Origin: Cercis canadensis
Lineage: Eukaryota; Streptophyta; Magnoliopsida; Fabales; Fabaceae
DNA: 64,000 nt
Assembly: GCA_003255065.1 (NCBI GenBank)
Contig: QAOA01001436.1
Location: 1,265,986-1,329,985 of the forward strand
Reading direction: 5' to 3'
Below are positions 38,744-49,899 of this stretch, one piece after another. The position numbers were made by a program, and so were the translations under genes. How positions within the stretch are numbered: position 1 is the stretch's first letter; each line of letters opens with the position of its first letter. The notes under the pieces are model-generated. The model had not been told where the DNA came from. It was given only the letters and a program-made list of their open reading frames with translations, and did not search any database.

Positions 38744-41700
38744 ATTTGACCTAGGACCCTGTTTCGGTTCGTCCCTGTATCTGAATATGATATTTTTCTT
38801 GGGTTTCACTGTATTTGGGAAGGGACTATTTCCTGTTGGGTCATTGTATCTGGAATGTGACCCTGTTTCGATTCGTCCTTGTATTTAACCCGTATATTTT
38901 TCTTGGGTTTCTCTGTAGTTGGGAAGCCCGGTGGGTCATTGTATCTGGCCTGTGACCCTGTTTCGGGTCGTCCCTGTATCTGGCTCGGATATTTTTCTTT
39001 GGTTTCACTGTATCTGTCCTGGGACCCTGTTTCGGTTTGTTCTTGTATCTGACTCGGATATTTTTCTTCGGTTTCACTGTATCTGGTATGGTACCCTTTT
39101 CGGTTCGTCCCTATATCTAACTCGGATATTTTTCTTGGGTTTCATTGTATTTGGGAAAGGGTTTTTCCTAGAGGGTCAGTGTATCTAGCCCGGGACCCTG
39201 TTTCGAGTCGTCCTGTATCTGACTCAGATAATTTTCTTGGGTTTCACTTTATCTTCGAAGGTACTGTTTCCTGGAGGGTCATTGATTCTGGCCCGGGACC
39301 CTTTTTCGATTCGTCCCTCTATCTGACTCAGATATTTTTCTTGGGTTTCTCTGTAGTTGGGAAGGGACTGTTTCCCGTGGGGCGATTGTATCTGGCCTGT
39401 GACCCTGTTTCGGGTCGTCCCTGTATCTGGCTCGGATATTTTTCTTTGGTTTCACTGTATCTAACCTGGGACCCTCTTCCGGTTCGTCCTTGTATCTGAC
39501 TCGGATATTTTTCTTTGGTTTCACTTTATCTGACCTGGGACGAGGTTTCGGTTTGTCCCTATATCTAACTCGGATATTTTTTTTAAGTTTCACTGTATTT
39601 GGGAAGGGGTTTTTTCCTCGAGGGTCAATGTATCCCTGGACCCTGTTTCGAGTCGTCCCTGTATCTGACTCGGATAATTTTCTTGGGTTTCACTGTATCT
39701 GAGAAGGTACTGTTTCCTGGTGGGTCAATGAATCTGGCTCGGGACCCTGTTTCGATTCTTCCCTCTATCTGACTTAGATATTTTTCTTTGGTTTCACTGT
39801 ATCTGACCTGGGACCCTCTTTCGGTTCGTCCTTGTATCTGACTCGGATATTTTTATTTGGTTTCATTGTATCTGACCTAGGTCCCTGTTTCGGTTCGTCC
39901 CTATATCTGTCTTGGATATTTTTCTTGGGTTTCACTGTATTTGAGAAGGGGTTGTTTCATAGAGGGACAACGTGTCTGGCCTGGGACCCATTTTCGAGTC
40001 GTCCCTGTCTCTGACTCGCATAATTTTCTTGGGTTTCACTGTATCTGGGAAGGTACAGTTTCCTAGTGGGTCATCGAATCTGGCTCGGGATCCTGTTTCG
40101 GTTCGTCCCTCTATCTGACTCAGATATTTTTCTTTGGTTTCAATATATCTGACCTAGGACCCTGTTTCGGTTCGTCCCTGTATCTGAATCTGATATTTTT
40201 CTTGGGTTTCACTGTATTTGGGAAGGGACTATTTCTTGGTGGGTCATTGTATCTGGAATGTGACCCTGTTTCTATTCGTCCTTGTATTTAACCCGTATAT
40301 TTTTATTGGGTTTCTCTGTTGTTGGGAAGGGACTGTTTCCCGGTGGGTAATTGTATCTGGCCTGTGACCCTGTTTCGGGTCGTCCCTGTATCTGGCTCGG
40401 ATTTTTTCTTTGGTTTCTCTGTATCTGACCTGGGACCCTGTTTCGGTTCGTACTTGTATATGACTCGGATATTTTTCTTCGGTTTCACTGTATCTGGTCT
40501 GGTACCCTGTTTCGGTTCGTCCCTATATCTAACTCGGATATTTTTCTTAGGTTTCACTGTATTTGGGAAGGGGTTTTTTCCTCTAGGGTCAATGTATCCC
40601 GGGACCCTGTTTCGAGTCGTCCCTGTATCTGACTCGGATAATTTTCTTGGGTTTCACTGTATCTGAGAAGGTACTGTTTCCTGGTGGGTCAATAAATCTG
40701 GCCCGGGACCCTGTTTCGATTCTTCCCTCTATCTGACTTAGATATTTTTCTTTGGTTTCACTGTATCTGACCTAGGACCCTGTTTCGGTTCGTCCTTGTA
40801 TCTGACTCGGATATTTTTCTTTGGTTTCATTGTATCTGACCTAGGTCCCTGTTTCGGTTCGTCCCTATATCTGACTTGGATATTTTTCTTGGGTTTCACT
40901 GTATTTGAGAAGGGGTTGTTTCGTAGAGGGACAACGTATCTGGCCCGGGACCCTGTTTCGAGACGTCCCTGTCTCTGACTCGCATAATTTTCTTCGGTTT
41001 CACTATATCTGGGAAGGTACAGTTTCCTAGTGGGTCATCGAATCTGGCCCGGCATCCTGTTTCGGTTCGTCCCTCTATCTAACTCAGATATTTTTCTTTT
41101 CTTTGGTTTCACTATATCTGACCTGGGACCCTGTTTCGGTTCGTCCTTGTATCTCACTCGAATATTTTTCTTAGGTTCCACTGTATCTGGACTGGGACCA
41201 TGTTTCAGGTCATCCTTGCATCTGACTCGGATCTTTTTCATGGGTTTCACTGTATCTGGGAAGGTACTGTTTCCTGGTGGGTCATTGAATTTGGCCCGGG
41301 ACACTGTTTCGGTTCGTCCCTCTCTCTGACTCGGATATTTTTCTTTGGTTTCAATATATCTGACCTAGGACCCTGTTTCGGTTCGTCCCTGTAGCTGACA
41401 CGGATATTTTTCTTGGGTTTCACTGTATTTGGGAAGGGACTCTTTCCTGGTGGGTCATTGTATCTGGAATGTGACCCTGTTACGATTCGTCCTTGTATTT
41501 AACCCGTATATTTTTCTTGGGTTTCTCTGTAGTTGGGAAGGGACTGTTTGACGGTGGGTCATTATATCTGGCCTGTGACCCTGGTTTGGCTCGTCCCTGT
41601 ATCTGGCTCAGATATTTTTCTTTGGTTTCACTGTATCTGAACTGGGACCCAGTTTCGGTTCGTCCTTGTATCTGACTCGGATATTTTTCTTCGGTTTCAC

Positions 41701-42893
41701 TGTATCTGACCTGGTACCTTGTTTCGGTTCGTCCCTATATCTAACTCGGATATCTTTCTTGGGTTTCACTGTATTTCGGAAGGCGTTTTTTCCTAGAGGG
41801 TAAATGTATCTAGCCCGGGACCCAGTTCCGAGTCGTCCCTGTATCTGACTCAGATAATTTTCTTGGGTTTCACTGTATCTGGGAAGGTACTATTTCCTGG
41901 TGGGTCATTGATTCTGGCCCGGGGCCCTTTTTCGGTTCGTCCCTCTATCTGACTCAGATATTTTTCTTTTGTTTCACTATATCTGACCTAGGACCCTGTT
42001 TCAGTTCGTCCCTGTATCTGACTCGGATATTTTTCTTGGGTTTCACTGTATATGACCTGGGACCATATTTCGGTTCGTCCTTGTATCTAATTTGGATATT
42101 TTTCTTAGGTTCCACTGTATCTGGACTGGGACCATGTTTCGGGTCGCCCTTGTATCTAACTCGGATATTTTTCATGGGTTTCGCTACACCTGGGAAGGGA
42201 CTGTTTCCTGGTGGGTCATTGTTTCTGGCCCGTGACCCTGTTTCAGTTCGTCCCTCTATCTGACTTAGATATTTTTCTTGGGTTTCTCTGTAGTTGGGAA
42301 GGGACTGTTTCCCGTTGGGCGATTGTATCTGGCCTGTGACCCTGTTTCGGGTCGTCCCTGTATCTGGCTCGGATATTTTTCTTTGGCTTCACTGTATCTG
42401 ACCTGGGACCCTGTTTCGGTTCGTCCTTTTATCTGACTTGGATATTTTTCTTTGGTTTCACTGAATCTGACCTGGGACCCTGTTTCGGTTCGTCCTTATA
42501 TCTAACTCGGATATTTTTCTTGGGTTTCACTGTATTTGGGAAGGGTTGTTTCCTAGAGGGTCAATGTATCTAGCCCGGGACCCTGTTTCGAGTCGTCCTT
42601 GTATTTGACTGGGATAATTTTCTTGGGTTTCATTATATCTGGAAAGGTACTTTTTCCTGGTGGGTCATTGAATCTGGACCGAGACCCTGTTTCGGTTCGT
42701 CCCTCTATCTGAATCAGATATTTTTCTTTGGTTTCACTATATCTGACCTAGGACCCTGTTTCGGTTAGTCCCTGTATCTGACTCAGATATTTTTCTTTGG
42801 TTTCAATTTATCTGATCTGGGAACCTGTTTCGGTTCGTCCCTATATCTAACTCGGATATTTTTCTTAGGTTTCACTGTATTTGGGAAGGGGTT

Positions 42894-42902
42894 TTTTCCT
42901 AG
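42894..42902 (+). repeat. Target-site duplication, left copy
   Basis: TTTTCCTAG directly before the foldback element. It is identical to 43273-43281. Related satellite copies without the insertion have this sequence once, which confirms it as a duplicated 9-bp target. Confidence 0.93.
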
Positions 42903-43080
42903 GAGTAAAACCCCTTTTTGGTCCCTGAAAAATTCAACGATGGACAAGTTAGTCCCCAAAAAATGTTCGCTGACAATTTCGTCCTCAAATTATGGTTCCG
43001 TACGACAAATTAGTCCTCGAAAAATTTTCGCTGACAATTTAGTCCTCGAATTATGGTTCCGTACAACAAATTAGTCCTCA
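42903..43080 (+). repeat. Foldback left arm
   Basis: Begins with the 17-bp terminal repeat. It contains two tandem internal copies, about 61 bp apart, of a segment starting TTCGCTGACAATTT (42965 and 43027) and continuing through CGTCCTC or AGTCCTC, ATTATGGTTCCGTAC and ACAAATTAGTCCTC. The arm is the approximate reverse complement of 43083-43272. Confidence 0.88.
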
Positions 43081-43082
43081 GT

Positions 43083-43272
43083 TGAGGATTAATTCGAGGA
43101 CTAATTTGTCGTATGAAACCATAATTCGATGACTAAATTGTCAGCGAATATAATTCGAGGACTAATTTGTCGTACGGAACCATAATTCGAGGACGAAATT
43201 GTCAGCGAACATTTTTGGAGGACTAACTTGTCAATCACTGAATAATTTAGGGACTAAAAAGGGGTTTTACTC
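43083..43272 (-). repeat. Foldback right arm
   Basis: Approximate reverse complement of the left arm. It is 12 bp longer, explained mainly by an extra copy of TTAATTCGAGGA near the centre (from about 43089). It ends AAAAAGGGGTTTTACTC, the exact complement of the left terminus. Single-base differences between the arms show that they have diverged somewhat. Confidence 0.88.
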
Positions 43273-43281
43273 TTTTCCTAG
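43273..43281 (+). repeat. Target-site duplication, right copy
   Basis: TTTTCCTAG directly after the element. The satellite c half-unit then continues with AGTGTCAATG, as in the uninserted copies. Confidence 0.93.
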
Positions 43282-43429
43282 AGTGTCAATGTATCAAGCC
43301 CGGGACCCTGTTTCGAGTCGTCCCTGTATCTTACTCGAATAATTTTCTTGGGTTTCACTGTATCTGAGAAGGTACTGTTTCCTGGTGGGTCAATGAATCT
43401 GGCCCGGGACCCTGTTTTGGTTCTTCCCT

Positions 43430-46050
43430 CTATCTGACTTAGATATTTTTCTTTGGTTTCACTGTATCTGACCTGGGACCCTGTTTCGGTTCGTCCTTGT
43501 ATCTGACTCGGATATTTTTCTTTGGTTTCACTGTATCTGACCTGGGACCCTTTTTCGGTTCGTCCCTATATCTAACTCGGATATTTTTCTTGGGTTTCAC
43601 TGTATTTGAGAAGGGGTTGTTTCCTAGAGGGACAATGTATCTGGCCCGGGACCCTGTTTCGAGTCGTCCCTGTCTTTGAATCGGATAATTTTATTGGGTT
43701 TCACTGTATCTGGGAAGATACTGTTTCCTAATGGGTCATCGAATCTAGCCCGGGACCCTGTTTAGGTTCGTCCCTCTATCTGACTCAGATATTTTTTCTT
43801 TGGTTTCACTGTGTCTGACCTGGGACCCTGTTTCAGTACTTCCCTGTAGCTCACTCGGATATTTTTCTTATGTTCCACTGTATCTGGACTGGGACCATGT
43901 TTCGGGTCGTCCTTGTATCTGACTCGGATATTTTTCATGGGTTTCACTGTACTTGGGAAGGGACTGTTTCCTGTTGGGTCATTGTATCTAGCCCGTGACC
44001 CTGTTTCGATTCGTTCTTGCATCTCACCTGTATATTTTTCTTGGGTTTCTCTGTAGTTAGTAAGGGACTGTTTCCCGGTGGGTCATTGTATCTGGCCTGT
44101 GACACTGTTTCGGGTCGTCACTGTATCTGGCTCAGATTTTTTTCTTCGGTTTCACTGTATTTGACCTGGGACCCTGTTTCGGTTCGTCCCTCCGTCTAAC
44201 TCGGATATTTTCTTGGGTTTCACTTTATTTGGGAAGGGGTTGTTTCCTAGAGGGACAATGTATCTGCCCTGGTACCCTGTTTCGAGTCGTCCCTGTCTCT
44301 GACTCGGATAATTTTCTTGGGTTTCACTGTATCTGGGAAGGTACTGTTTCCTAGTGGGTCATTGAATCTGGCCCTGGACCCTATTTCGGTTCGTCCCTCT
44401 ATCTGACTCAGATATTTTTCTTTGGTTTCACTTTATCTGACCTGGGACCCTGTTTCGGTTCGTCCCTGTATCAGACTAGGATATTTCTCTTAGGTTCCAC
44501 TGTATCTGGACTGGAACCATGTTTCGGGTCGTCTTTGTATCTGACTCGGATATTTTTCATGGATTTCACTGTACTTGGGAAGGGACTGTTTCCTGGTGGG
44601 TCATTGTATCTGGCCCGTGACCTTATTTCGGTTCGTCCCTCTATCTGACTCAGATATTTTTCTTGGGTTTCTCTGTAGTTGGGAAGGTACTGTTTTCCGG
44701 TGGGCTATTGTATCTGGCCTGTGACCCTGTTTCGGGTCGACCTTGTATCTGACTCGAATATTTTTCTTTGGTTTCACTGTATCTGACCTGGTACCCGGTT
44801 TCGTTTCGTCCTTGTATCTGACTCGGATATTTTTCTTTGGTTTCACTGTATCTGACCTGGGACCCTTTTTCGTTTCGTCCCTATATCTAACTCGGATATT
44901 TTTCTTGGGTTTCACTGTATTTGAGAAGGGGTTGTTTCCTAGAGGGACAATGTATCTAGCCCGGGACCCTGTTTCGAGTCGTCCCTGTCTCTGACTCGAA
45001 TAATTTTATTGGGTTTCACTGTATCTGGGAAGGTACTTTTTCCTAATGGGTCATCGAATCTAGCCCGGGACCCTGTTTCGGTTCGTCCCTCTATCTGACT
45101 CAGATATTTTTCTTTGGTTTCACTGTATCTGACCTGGGACCCTGTTTCGGTACGTCCCTGTAGCTCACTCAGATATTTTTCTTAGGTTCCACTGTATCTG
45201 GACTAGGACTATGTTTCGGGTCGTCCTTGTATCTGACTCGGATATTTTTCATGGGTTTCACTATACTTGGGAAGGGACTATTTCCTGTTGGGTCATTATA
45301 TCTGGCCCGTGATCCTGTTTCGATTCGTTCTTGCATCTCACCTGTATATTTTTCTTGGGTTTCTCTGTAGTTGGTAAGGGACTGTTTCCCGGTGGGTCAT
45401 TGTATCTGGCCTGTGACCCTGTTTCGGGTCGTCACTGTATCTGGCTCAGATTTTTTTCTTCGGTTTCACTGTATCTGACCTGGGACCCTGTTTCGGTTCG
45501 TCCCTCCGTCTAACTCGGATATTTTTCTTGGGTTTCACTTTATTTGGGAAGGGGTTGTTTCCTAAAGGGATAATGTATCTGCCCTGGGACCCTGTTTCGA
45601 GTCGTCCCTGTCTCTGACTCGGATAATTTTCTTGGGTTTCACTATATTTGGGAAGGGGATGTTTCCTAGAGAGACAATGTATCTGGCCCGGGACCCTGTT
45701 TCGAGTCATCCCTATATCTGACTCGGATAATTTTCTTCGGTTTCCCTGTATCTGGAAATGTACTGTTTCTTGGTGGGTCATTGAATCTGGACCGGGACCC
45801 TGTTTCGCTTCGTCCCTCTATCTGACTCAGATATTTTTTTTTTGGTTTCACTGTATCTGACCTAGGACCCTTTTTCGGTTTTTCCCTGTATCTGACTCGG
45901 ATATTTTTCTTTGGTTTCACTGTATCTGACCTGGACCCTGTTTCATTTCGTCCCTATATGTAACTCGGATATTTTTCTTTGGTTTCACTGTATTTGGGAA
46001 GAGGTTTTTTCCTAAAGGGTCAATGTATCTAGCCCGAGACCCTGTTTCGA
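43430..46050 (+). repeat. Tandem duplication, period about 1,314 bp (second locus)
   Basis: Two copies of the same kind of unit as at 17.9-20.3 kb. Markers 1,314-1,315 bp apart include the GACCCTTTTTCG variant near 43547 and 44862, the GTAGCTCAC variant near 43845 and 45160, and the CACCTGTATATTT variant near 44027 and 45341. The related block at 49.9-52.2 kb has only one copy. Confidence 0.8.
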
Positions 46051-46199
46051 GTAGTCTCTATATTTGACTTGGATAATTTTCTTGGGTTTCACTGTATCTG
46101 GGAAGGTACTGTTTCCTGGTGGGTCATTGAATCTGGACCGGGACCCTGTTACAGTTCGTCCCTCTATCTGACTCAAATATTTTTTTTTGGTTTTACTGT

Positions 46200-46240
46200 A
46201 TCTGACCTAGGACCCTGTTTCTGACTCGGATATTTTTCTT
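46200..46240 (+). repeat. Fused b/a junction, copy 1
   Basis: CCCTGTTT at 46213 is followed directly by CTGACTCGGAT, so the second half of b and the start of a are missing. The identical junction at 51461 shows that the deletion happened before this block was duplicated. Confidence 0.8.
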
Positions 46241-49200
46241 TGGTTTCACTGTATCTGACCTGGGACCCTGTTTCGGTTCGTCTCTATATCTAACTCTGAT
46301 AGTTTTCTTGGGTTTCACAGTATTTGGGATGGGACTGTTTCCTGGTAGGTCATTGTATCTGGCCCGTGACCCTGTTTTGATTCGTCCTTGTATCTCACCC
46401 GTATATTTTTCTTGGGTTTCTCTGTAGTTGGGAAAGGACTGTTTCCTAGAGGGTCAATGTATCTGGCCCGAGACCCTGTTTCGAGTCGTCCCTGTATCAG
46501 ACTCAGATAATTTTTTTCGCTTTCACTGTATGTGGGCAGGTACTGTTTCCTAGTGGGTCATTGAATCTGGCCCGGGAACCTGTTTCGGTTCGTCCCTCTA
46601 TCTGACTCAAATATTTTTCTTTGGTTTCACTGTATCTGACCTGGGACCCTGTTTCGGTTTGTCCCTGTATCTAAATCGGATATTTTTTTTTTGGGTTTCA
46701 CTGTATTTGGGAAGGGGTTGTTTCCTAGAGGGTCAATGTATCTGGCCCGGGACCCTGTTTCGAGTTGTCCCTGTATCTGACTCGGATAATTTTCTTGGGT
46801 TTCCCTGTATCTGGAAAGGTACTGTTTCCTGGTGGGTCATTGAATTTGGACCGGGACCCTGTTTCGGTTCGTCCCTCTATCTGACTCAGATATTTTTTTT
46901 GGTTTCACTGTATCTGACCTAGGACCCTGTTTCGGTTCGTCCCTGTATCTGACTCGGATATTTTTCTTTGGTTTCACTGTATCTGACCTGGGACCCTGTT
47001 TCGGTTCGTCCCTATATTTAACTCGGATATTTTTTTTGGGTTTCATTGTATTTGGGAAGGGGTTGTTTCCTAGAGGGTCAATGTATCAAGCCCGGGACCC
47101 TGTTTCGAGTCATCCCTGTATCTGACTTGGATAATTTTCTTGGGTTTCACTGTATCTGTGAAAGTACTGTTTCCTAGTGGGTCCTTGAATCTAGCCAGGG
47201 ACCCTGTTTCGGTTCGTCTTTCTATCTGACTCAGATATTTTTTTTTTGTTTCACTGTATCTGACCTAGGATCCTTTTTCGGTTCGTCCCTTTATCTAACT
47301 CGTATATTTTTCTTAGGTTCCACTGTATCTGGACTGGGACCATGTTTCGGGTTGCACCTGTATCTGACTCGGATATTTGTCATGGGTTTCACTGTACTTG
47401 GGAAGGAACTATTTCCTGGTGGGTCATTGTATCTGGCCCGTGACCCTGTTTCGGTTCGTCCCTTTATTTGACTCAAATATTTTTCTTGGGTTTCTCTGTA
47501 GTTGGGAAGGGACTGTTTCCCGCTGGGTCATTGTATCTTGCCTGGGACCCTGTTTCGGGTCGTCCCTGTATCTGGCTCGGATATTTTTCTTTGGTTTCAC
47601 TGTATCTGACCTGGGACCCTGTTTCGGTTCTTCCCTGTATCTGGCTCGGATATTTTTCTTTGGTTTCACTGTATCTGACCTGGGACCCTGTTTCGGTTCG
47701 TACTTGTATCTAACTCGGGTATTTTTCTTTGGTTTCACTGTATCAGACCTGGGACCTTGTTTCGTCTCGTCCCTATATCTAACTCGGATATTTTTCTTGG
47801 GTTTCACTATATTTGGGATGAGACTGTTTCCTGGTGGGTCATTGTATATGGCCCGTGACCCTGTTTCTATTCGTCTTTGTATCTCACCCGTATATTTTTC
47901 TTGGCTTTCTCTGTAGTTGGGAAGCGACTGTTTCCCGGTGGGAAATTGTATCTGGCCTGTGACCTTGTTTCGGGTTGTCCCTGTATCTGGCTCGGATATT
48001 TTTCTTTGGTTTCATTGTATCTGACCAGGGACCCTGTTTCGGTTCTTCCCTATATCTAACTCGGATATTTTTCTTGGGTTTCACTGTATTTGGGAATGGG
48101 TTTTTTCCTAGAGGGTCAATGTATCTAGCCCGGGACCCTGTTTCGAGTTGTCCCTGTATCTGACTCGGATATTTTTCCTGGGTTTCATTGTATTTGGGAA
48201 GGGATTGTTTCCTGATGGGTCATTGCATCTGGCCCGTGACCCTGTTTCGATTTGTCCTTGTATCTCACCCGTATATATTTCTTGGGTTTCTCTGTAGTTG
48301 GGAAGGGACTGTTTCCCAGTGGGTCATTGTATCTGCCCTGTGACCCTGTTTCGGGTCATCCCTGTATCTGGCTCGGATATTTTTCTTTGGTTTCACTGTA
48401 TTTGACCTGGGACCCTGTTTCGGTTCGTCCTTGTATCTGACTCGGATATTTTTCTTTGGTTTCACTGTATCTGACCTGGGACCCTGTTTCGAGTCGTCCC
48501 TGTATCTGACTTGAATATTTTTCTTGGGTTTCACTGTACTTGGGAAGGGACTATTTCCTGGTGGGTCATTGTATCTAGCCCGTGACCCTGTTTCGGTTTG
48601 TCACTCTATCTGACTCAGATTTTTTTTTTTTTGTGTTTCTCTATAATTGGGAAAGGACTATTTCCCGGTGGGTCATTGTATCTGGCCTGTGACCCTGTTT
48701 CGGGTCATCCCTGTATTGGGCTCGGAAATTTTTCTTTGGTTTCACTATATCTCACCAAGGACCTTATTTCGGTTTGTCCTTGTATATGACTCGGATATTT
48801 TTCTTTGGTTTCACCGTGTCTGACCTGGGACCCTGTTTCGGGTCATCCCTATATCTGACTCGGATATTTTTCTTAGGTTCCACTGTATCTGGAATGGGAC
48901 CATGTTTCGGGTCGTGCCTGTATCTGACTGGGATATTTTTCATGGGTTTCACTGAACTTGGGATGGAACTGTTTCCTGGTGGGTCATTGTATCTGGCCCG
49001 TGACCCTTATTCGGTTTGTCCTTGTATCTCACTCAGATATTTTTCTTTGGTTTCACTGTATCTGACCTGGGACCCTATTTCAGTTCGTCCCTGTCTCTGA
49101 CTCGGATATTTTTCTTAGGTTCCGCTATATCTGACCTGGGACCTTGTTTCGGTTCGTCCTTGTATCTGACTCGGATATCTTTCTTTGGTTTCACTGTATC

Positions 49201-49836
49201 TGACCTGGGACCCTGTTTCGATTCGTCCCTATATTTAACTCGGATATTTTTTTTAGGTTTCACTGTATATGGGAAGGGGTTGTTTCCTAGAGGGTCAATG
49301 TATCTGGCCTGGGATCCTATTTCGAGTCGTCCCTGTATCTGACTTGGATAATTTTCTTGGGTTTCACTGTATGTGGGAAAGTACTGTTTCCTAGTGGGTC
49401 TTTGAATATGGCCCGGGACCCTGTTTCGGTTCGTCCCTATATTTAACTCGCATATTTTTTTTGGGTTTCACTGTATTTGGGAAGGGTTTGTTTCCTAGAG
49501 GGTCAATGTATCTGGCCCGGGACCCTGTTTCGAGTCGTCCTTGTATTTGACTCGGATAATTTTCTTGGTTTTCATTGTATCTGGAAAGGTACTTTTTCCT
49601 GGTGGGTCATTGAATCTGGACCGAGACCTTATTTCGGTTTGTCCCTCTATCTGAATCAGATATTTTTCTTTGGTTTCACTATATCTGACCGAGCACCCTG
49701 TTTCGGTTAGTCCCTGTATCTGACTCAGATATTTTTCTTTGGTTTCAATTTATCTGATCTGGGAACCTGTTTCGGTTCGTCCCTATATCTAACTCAGATA
49801 TTTTTTCTTAGGTTTCACTGTATTTGAGAAGGGGTT

Positions 49837-49845
49837 TTTTCCTAG
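49837..49845 (+). other. Paralogous empty insertion site
   Basis: TTTTCCTAG occurs once here and leads straight into AGTGTCAATGTATCAAG, in a block closely similar to 42560-42892 plus 43282-43500. It is the uninserted counterpart of the foldback site. Similar empty copies are present near 20670, 29637 and 34577. Confidence 0.88.
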
Positions 49846-49899
49846 AGTGTCAATGTATCAAGCCCGGGACCCTGTTTCGAGTCGTCCCTATATCTGACT

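Larger units (their letters stand above)
35440..41050 (+). repeat. Nested block duplications, 3.35-3.6 kb apart
   Basis: Markers in the left part recur to the right: CCCGTGGGGCG at 35770 and 39374 (3,604 bp), CGGTGGGTAATTG near 36988 and 40342 (3,354 bp), and the 4-bp-deleted GTATCCCGGG at 37241 and 40594 (3,353 bp), with a relative GTATCCCTGG at 39630. The different offsets show that blocks were copied and then gained or lost units, including the 640-bp duplication in the middle. Edges are approximate. Confidence 0.7.
1..42902 (+). repeat. Satellite array, left segment (69/104-bp units)
   Basis: Continuous head-to-tail tandem repeat running from the window edge to the foldback insertion, so its true left end is not seen. 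Every stretch read is made of 34-35 bp half-units of three kinds: a (T-rich, GGATATTTTTC then GGTTTCACTG), b (GACCCTGTTTCGG then CGTCC) and c (GGGAAGGG then CTGTTTCC). They join as a-b (69 bp) or a-c-b (104 bp). The typical 69-bp unit is about 45 percent G+C, with T near 43 percent and A near 12 percent on this strand, so the strand bias is strong. No stretch over 300 bp in this segment lacks the repeat, and no inverted copy was seen. Copies differ by scattered substitutions and small indels. Role is unknown; structural heterochromatin or centromere-associated DNA is inference. Confidence 0.97.
42903..43272. mobile_element. 370-bp foldback / MITE-like element
   Basis: The only non-satellite DNA in the window. 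Both ends carry the 17-bp perfect inverted repeat GAGTAAAACCCCTTTTT, followed by related inverted sequence (GGTCCCT against AGTCCCT) all the way to the centre. The left arm (178 bp) and right arm (190 bp) pair around CCTCA-GT-TGAGG at 43076-43087. The element is flanked by an exact 9-bp target duplication and has no open reading frame long enough to encode a transposase, so it is non-autonomous. A 9-bp duplication with long inverted repeats fits Mutator-like MITEs of plants. That family assignment is inference from structure; Foldback-type elements are the alternative. Confidence 0.9.

Noticed and set aside
42903..43272. Transcription terminator or tRNA-like structure at the palindrome
   Set aside because: The inverted repeat is 370 bp long with a 9-bp target duplication and absent from paralogous sites, so it is an insertion. 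No tRNA cloverleaf features were seen.
42903..43272. Tourist or Stowaway MITE
   Set aside because: Those families duplicate TTA/TAA or TA. Here the duplication is nine bases, and the long inverted arms also differ.
47377..47916. Longest + strand open frame (179 residues) as a gene
   Set aside because: It is five a-b satellite units in a row flanked by frame-shifting 104-bp units. Its neighbours of the same composition are broken everywhere, and there is no gene context.
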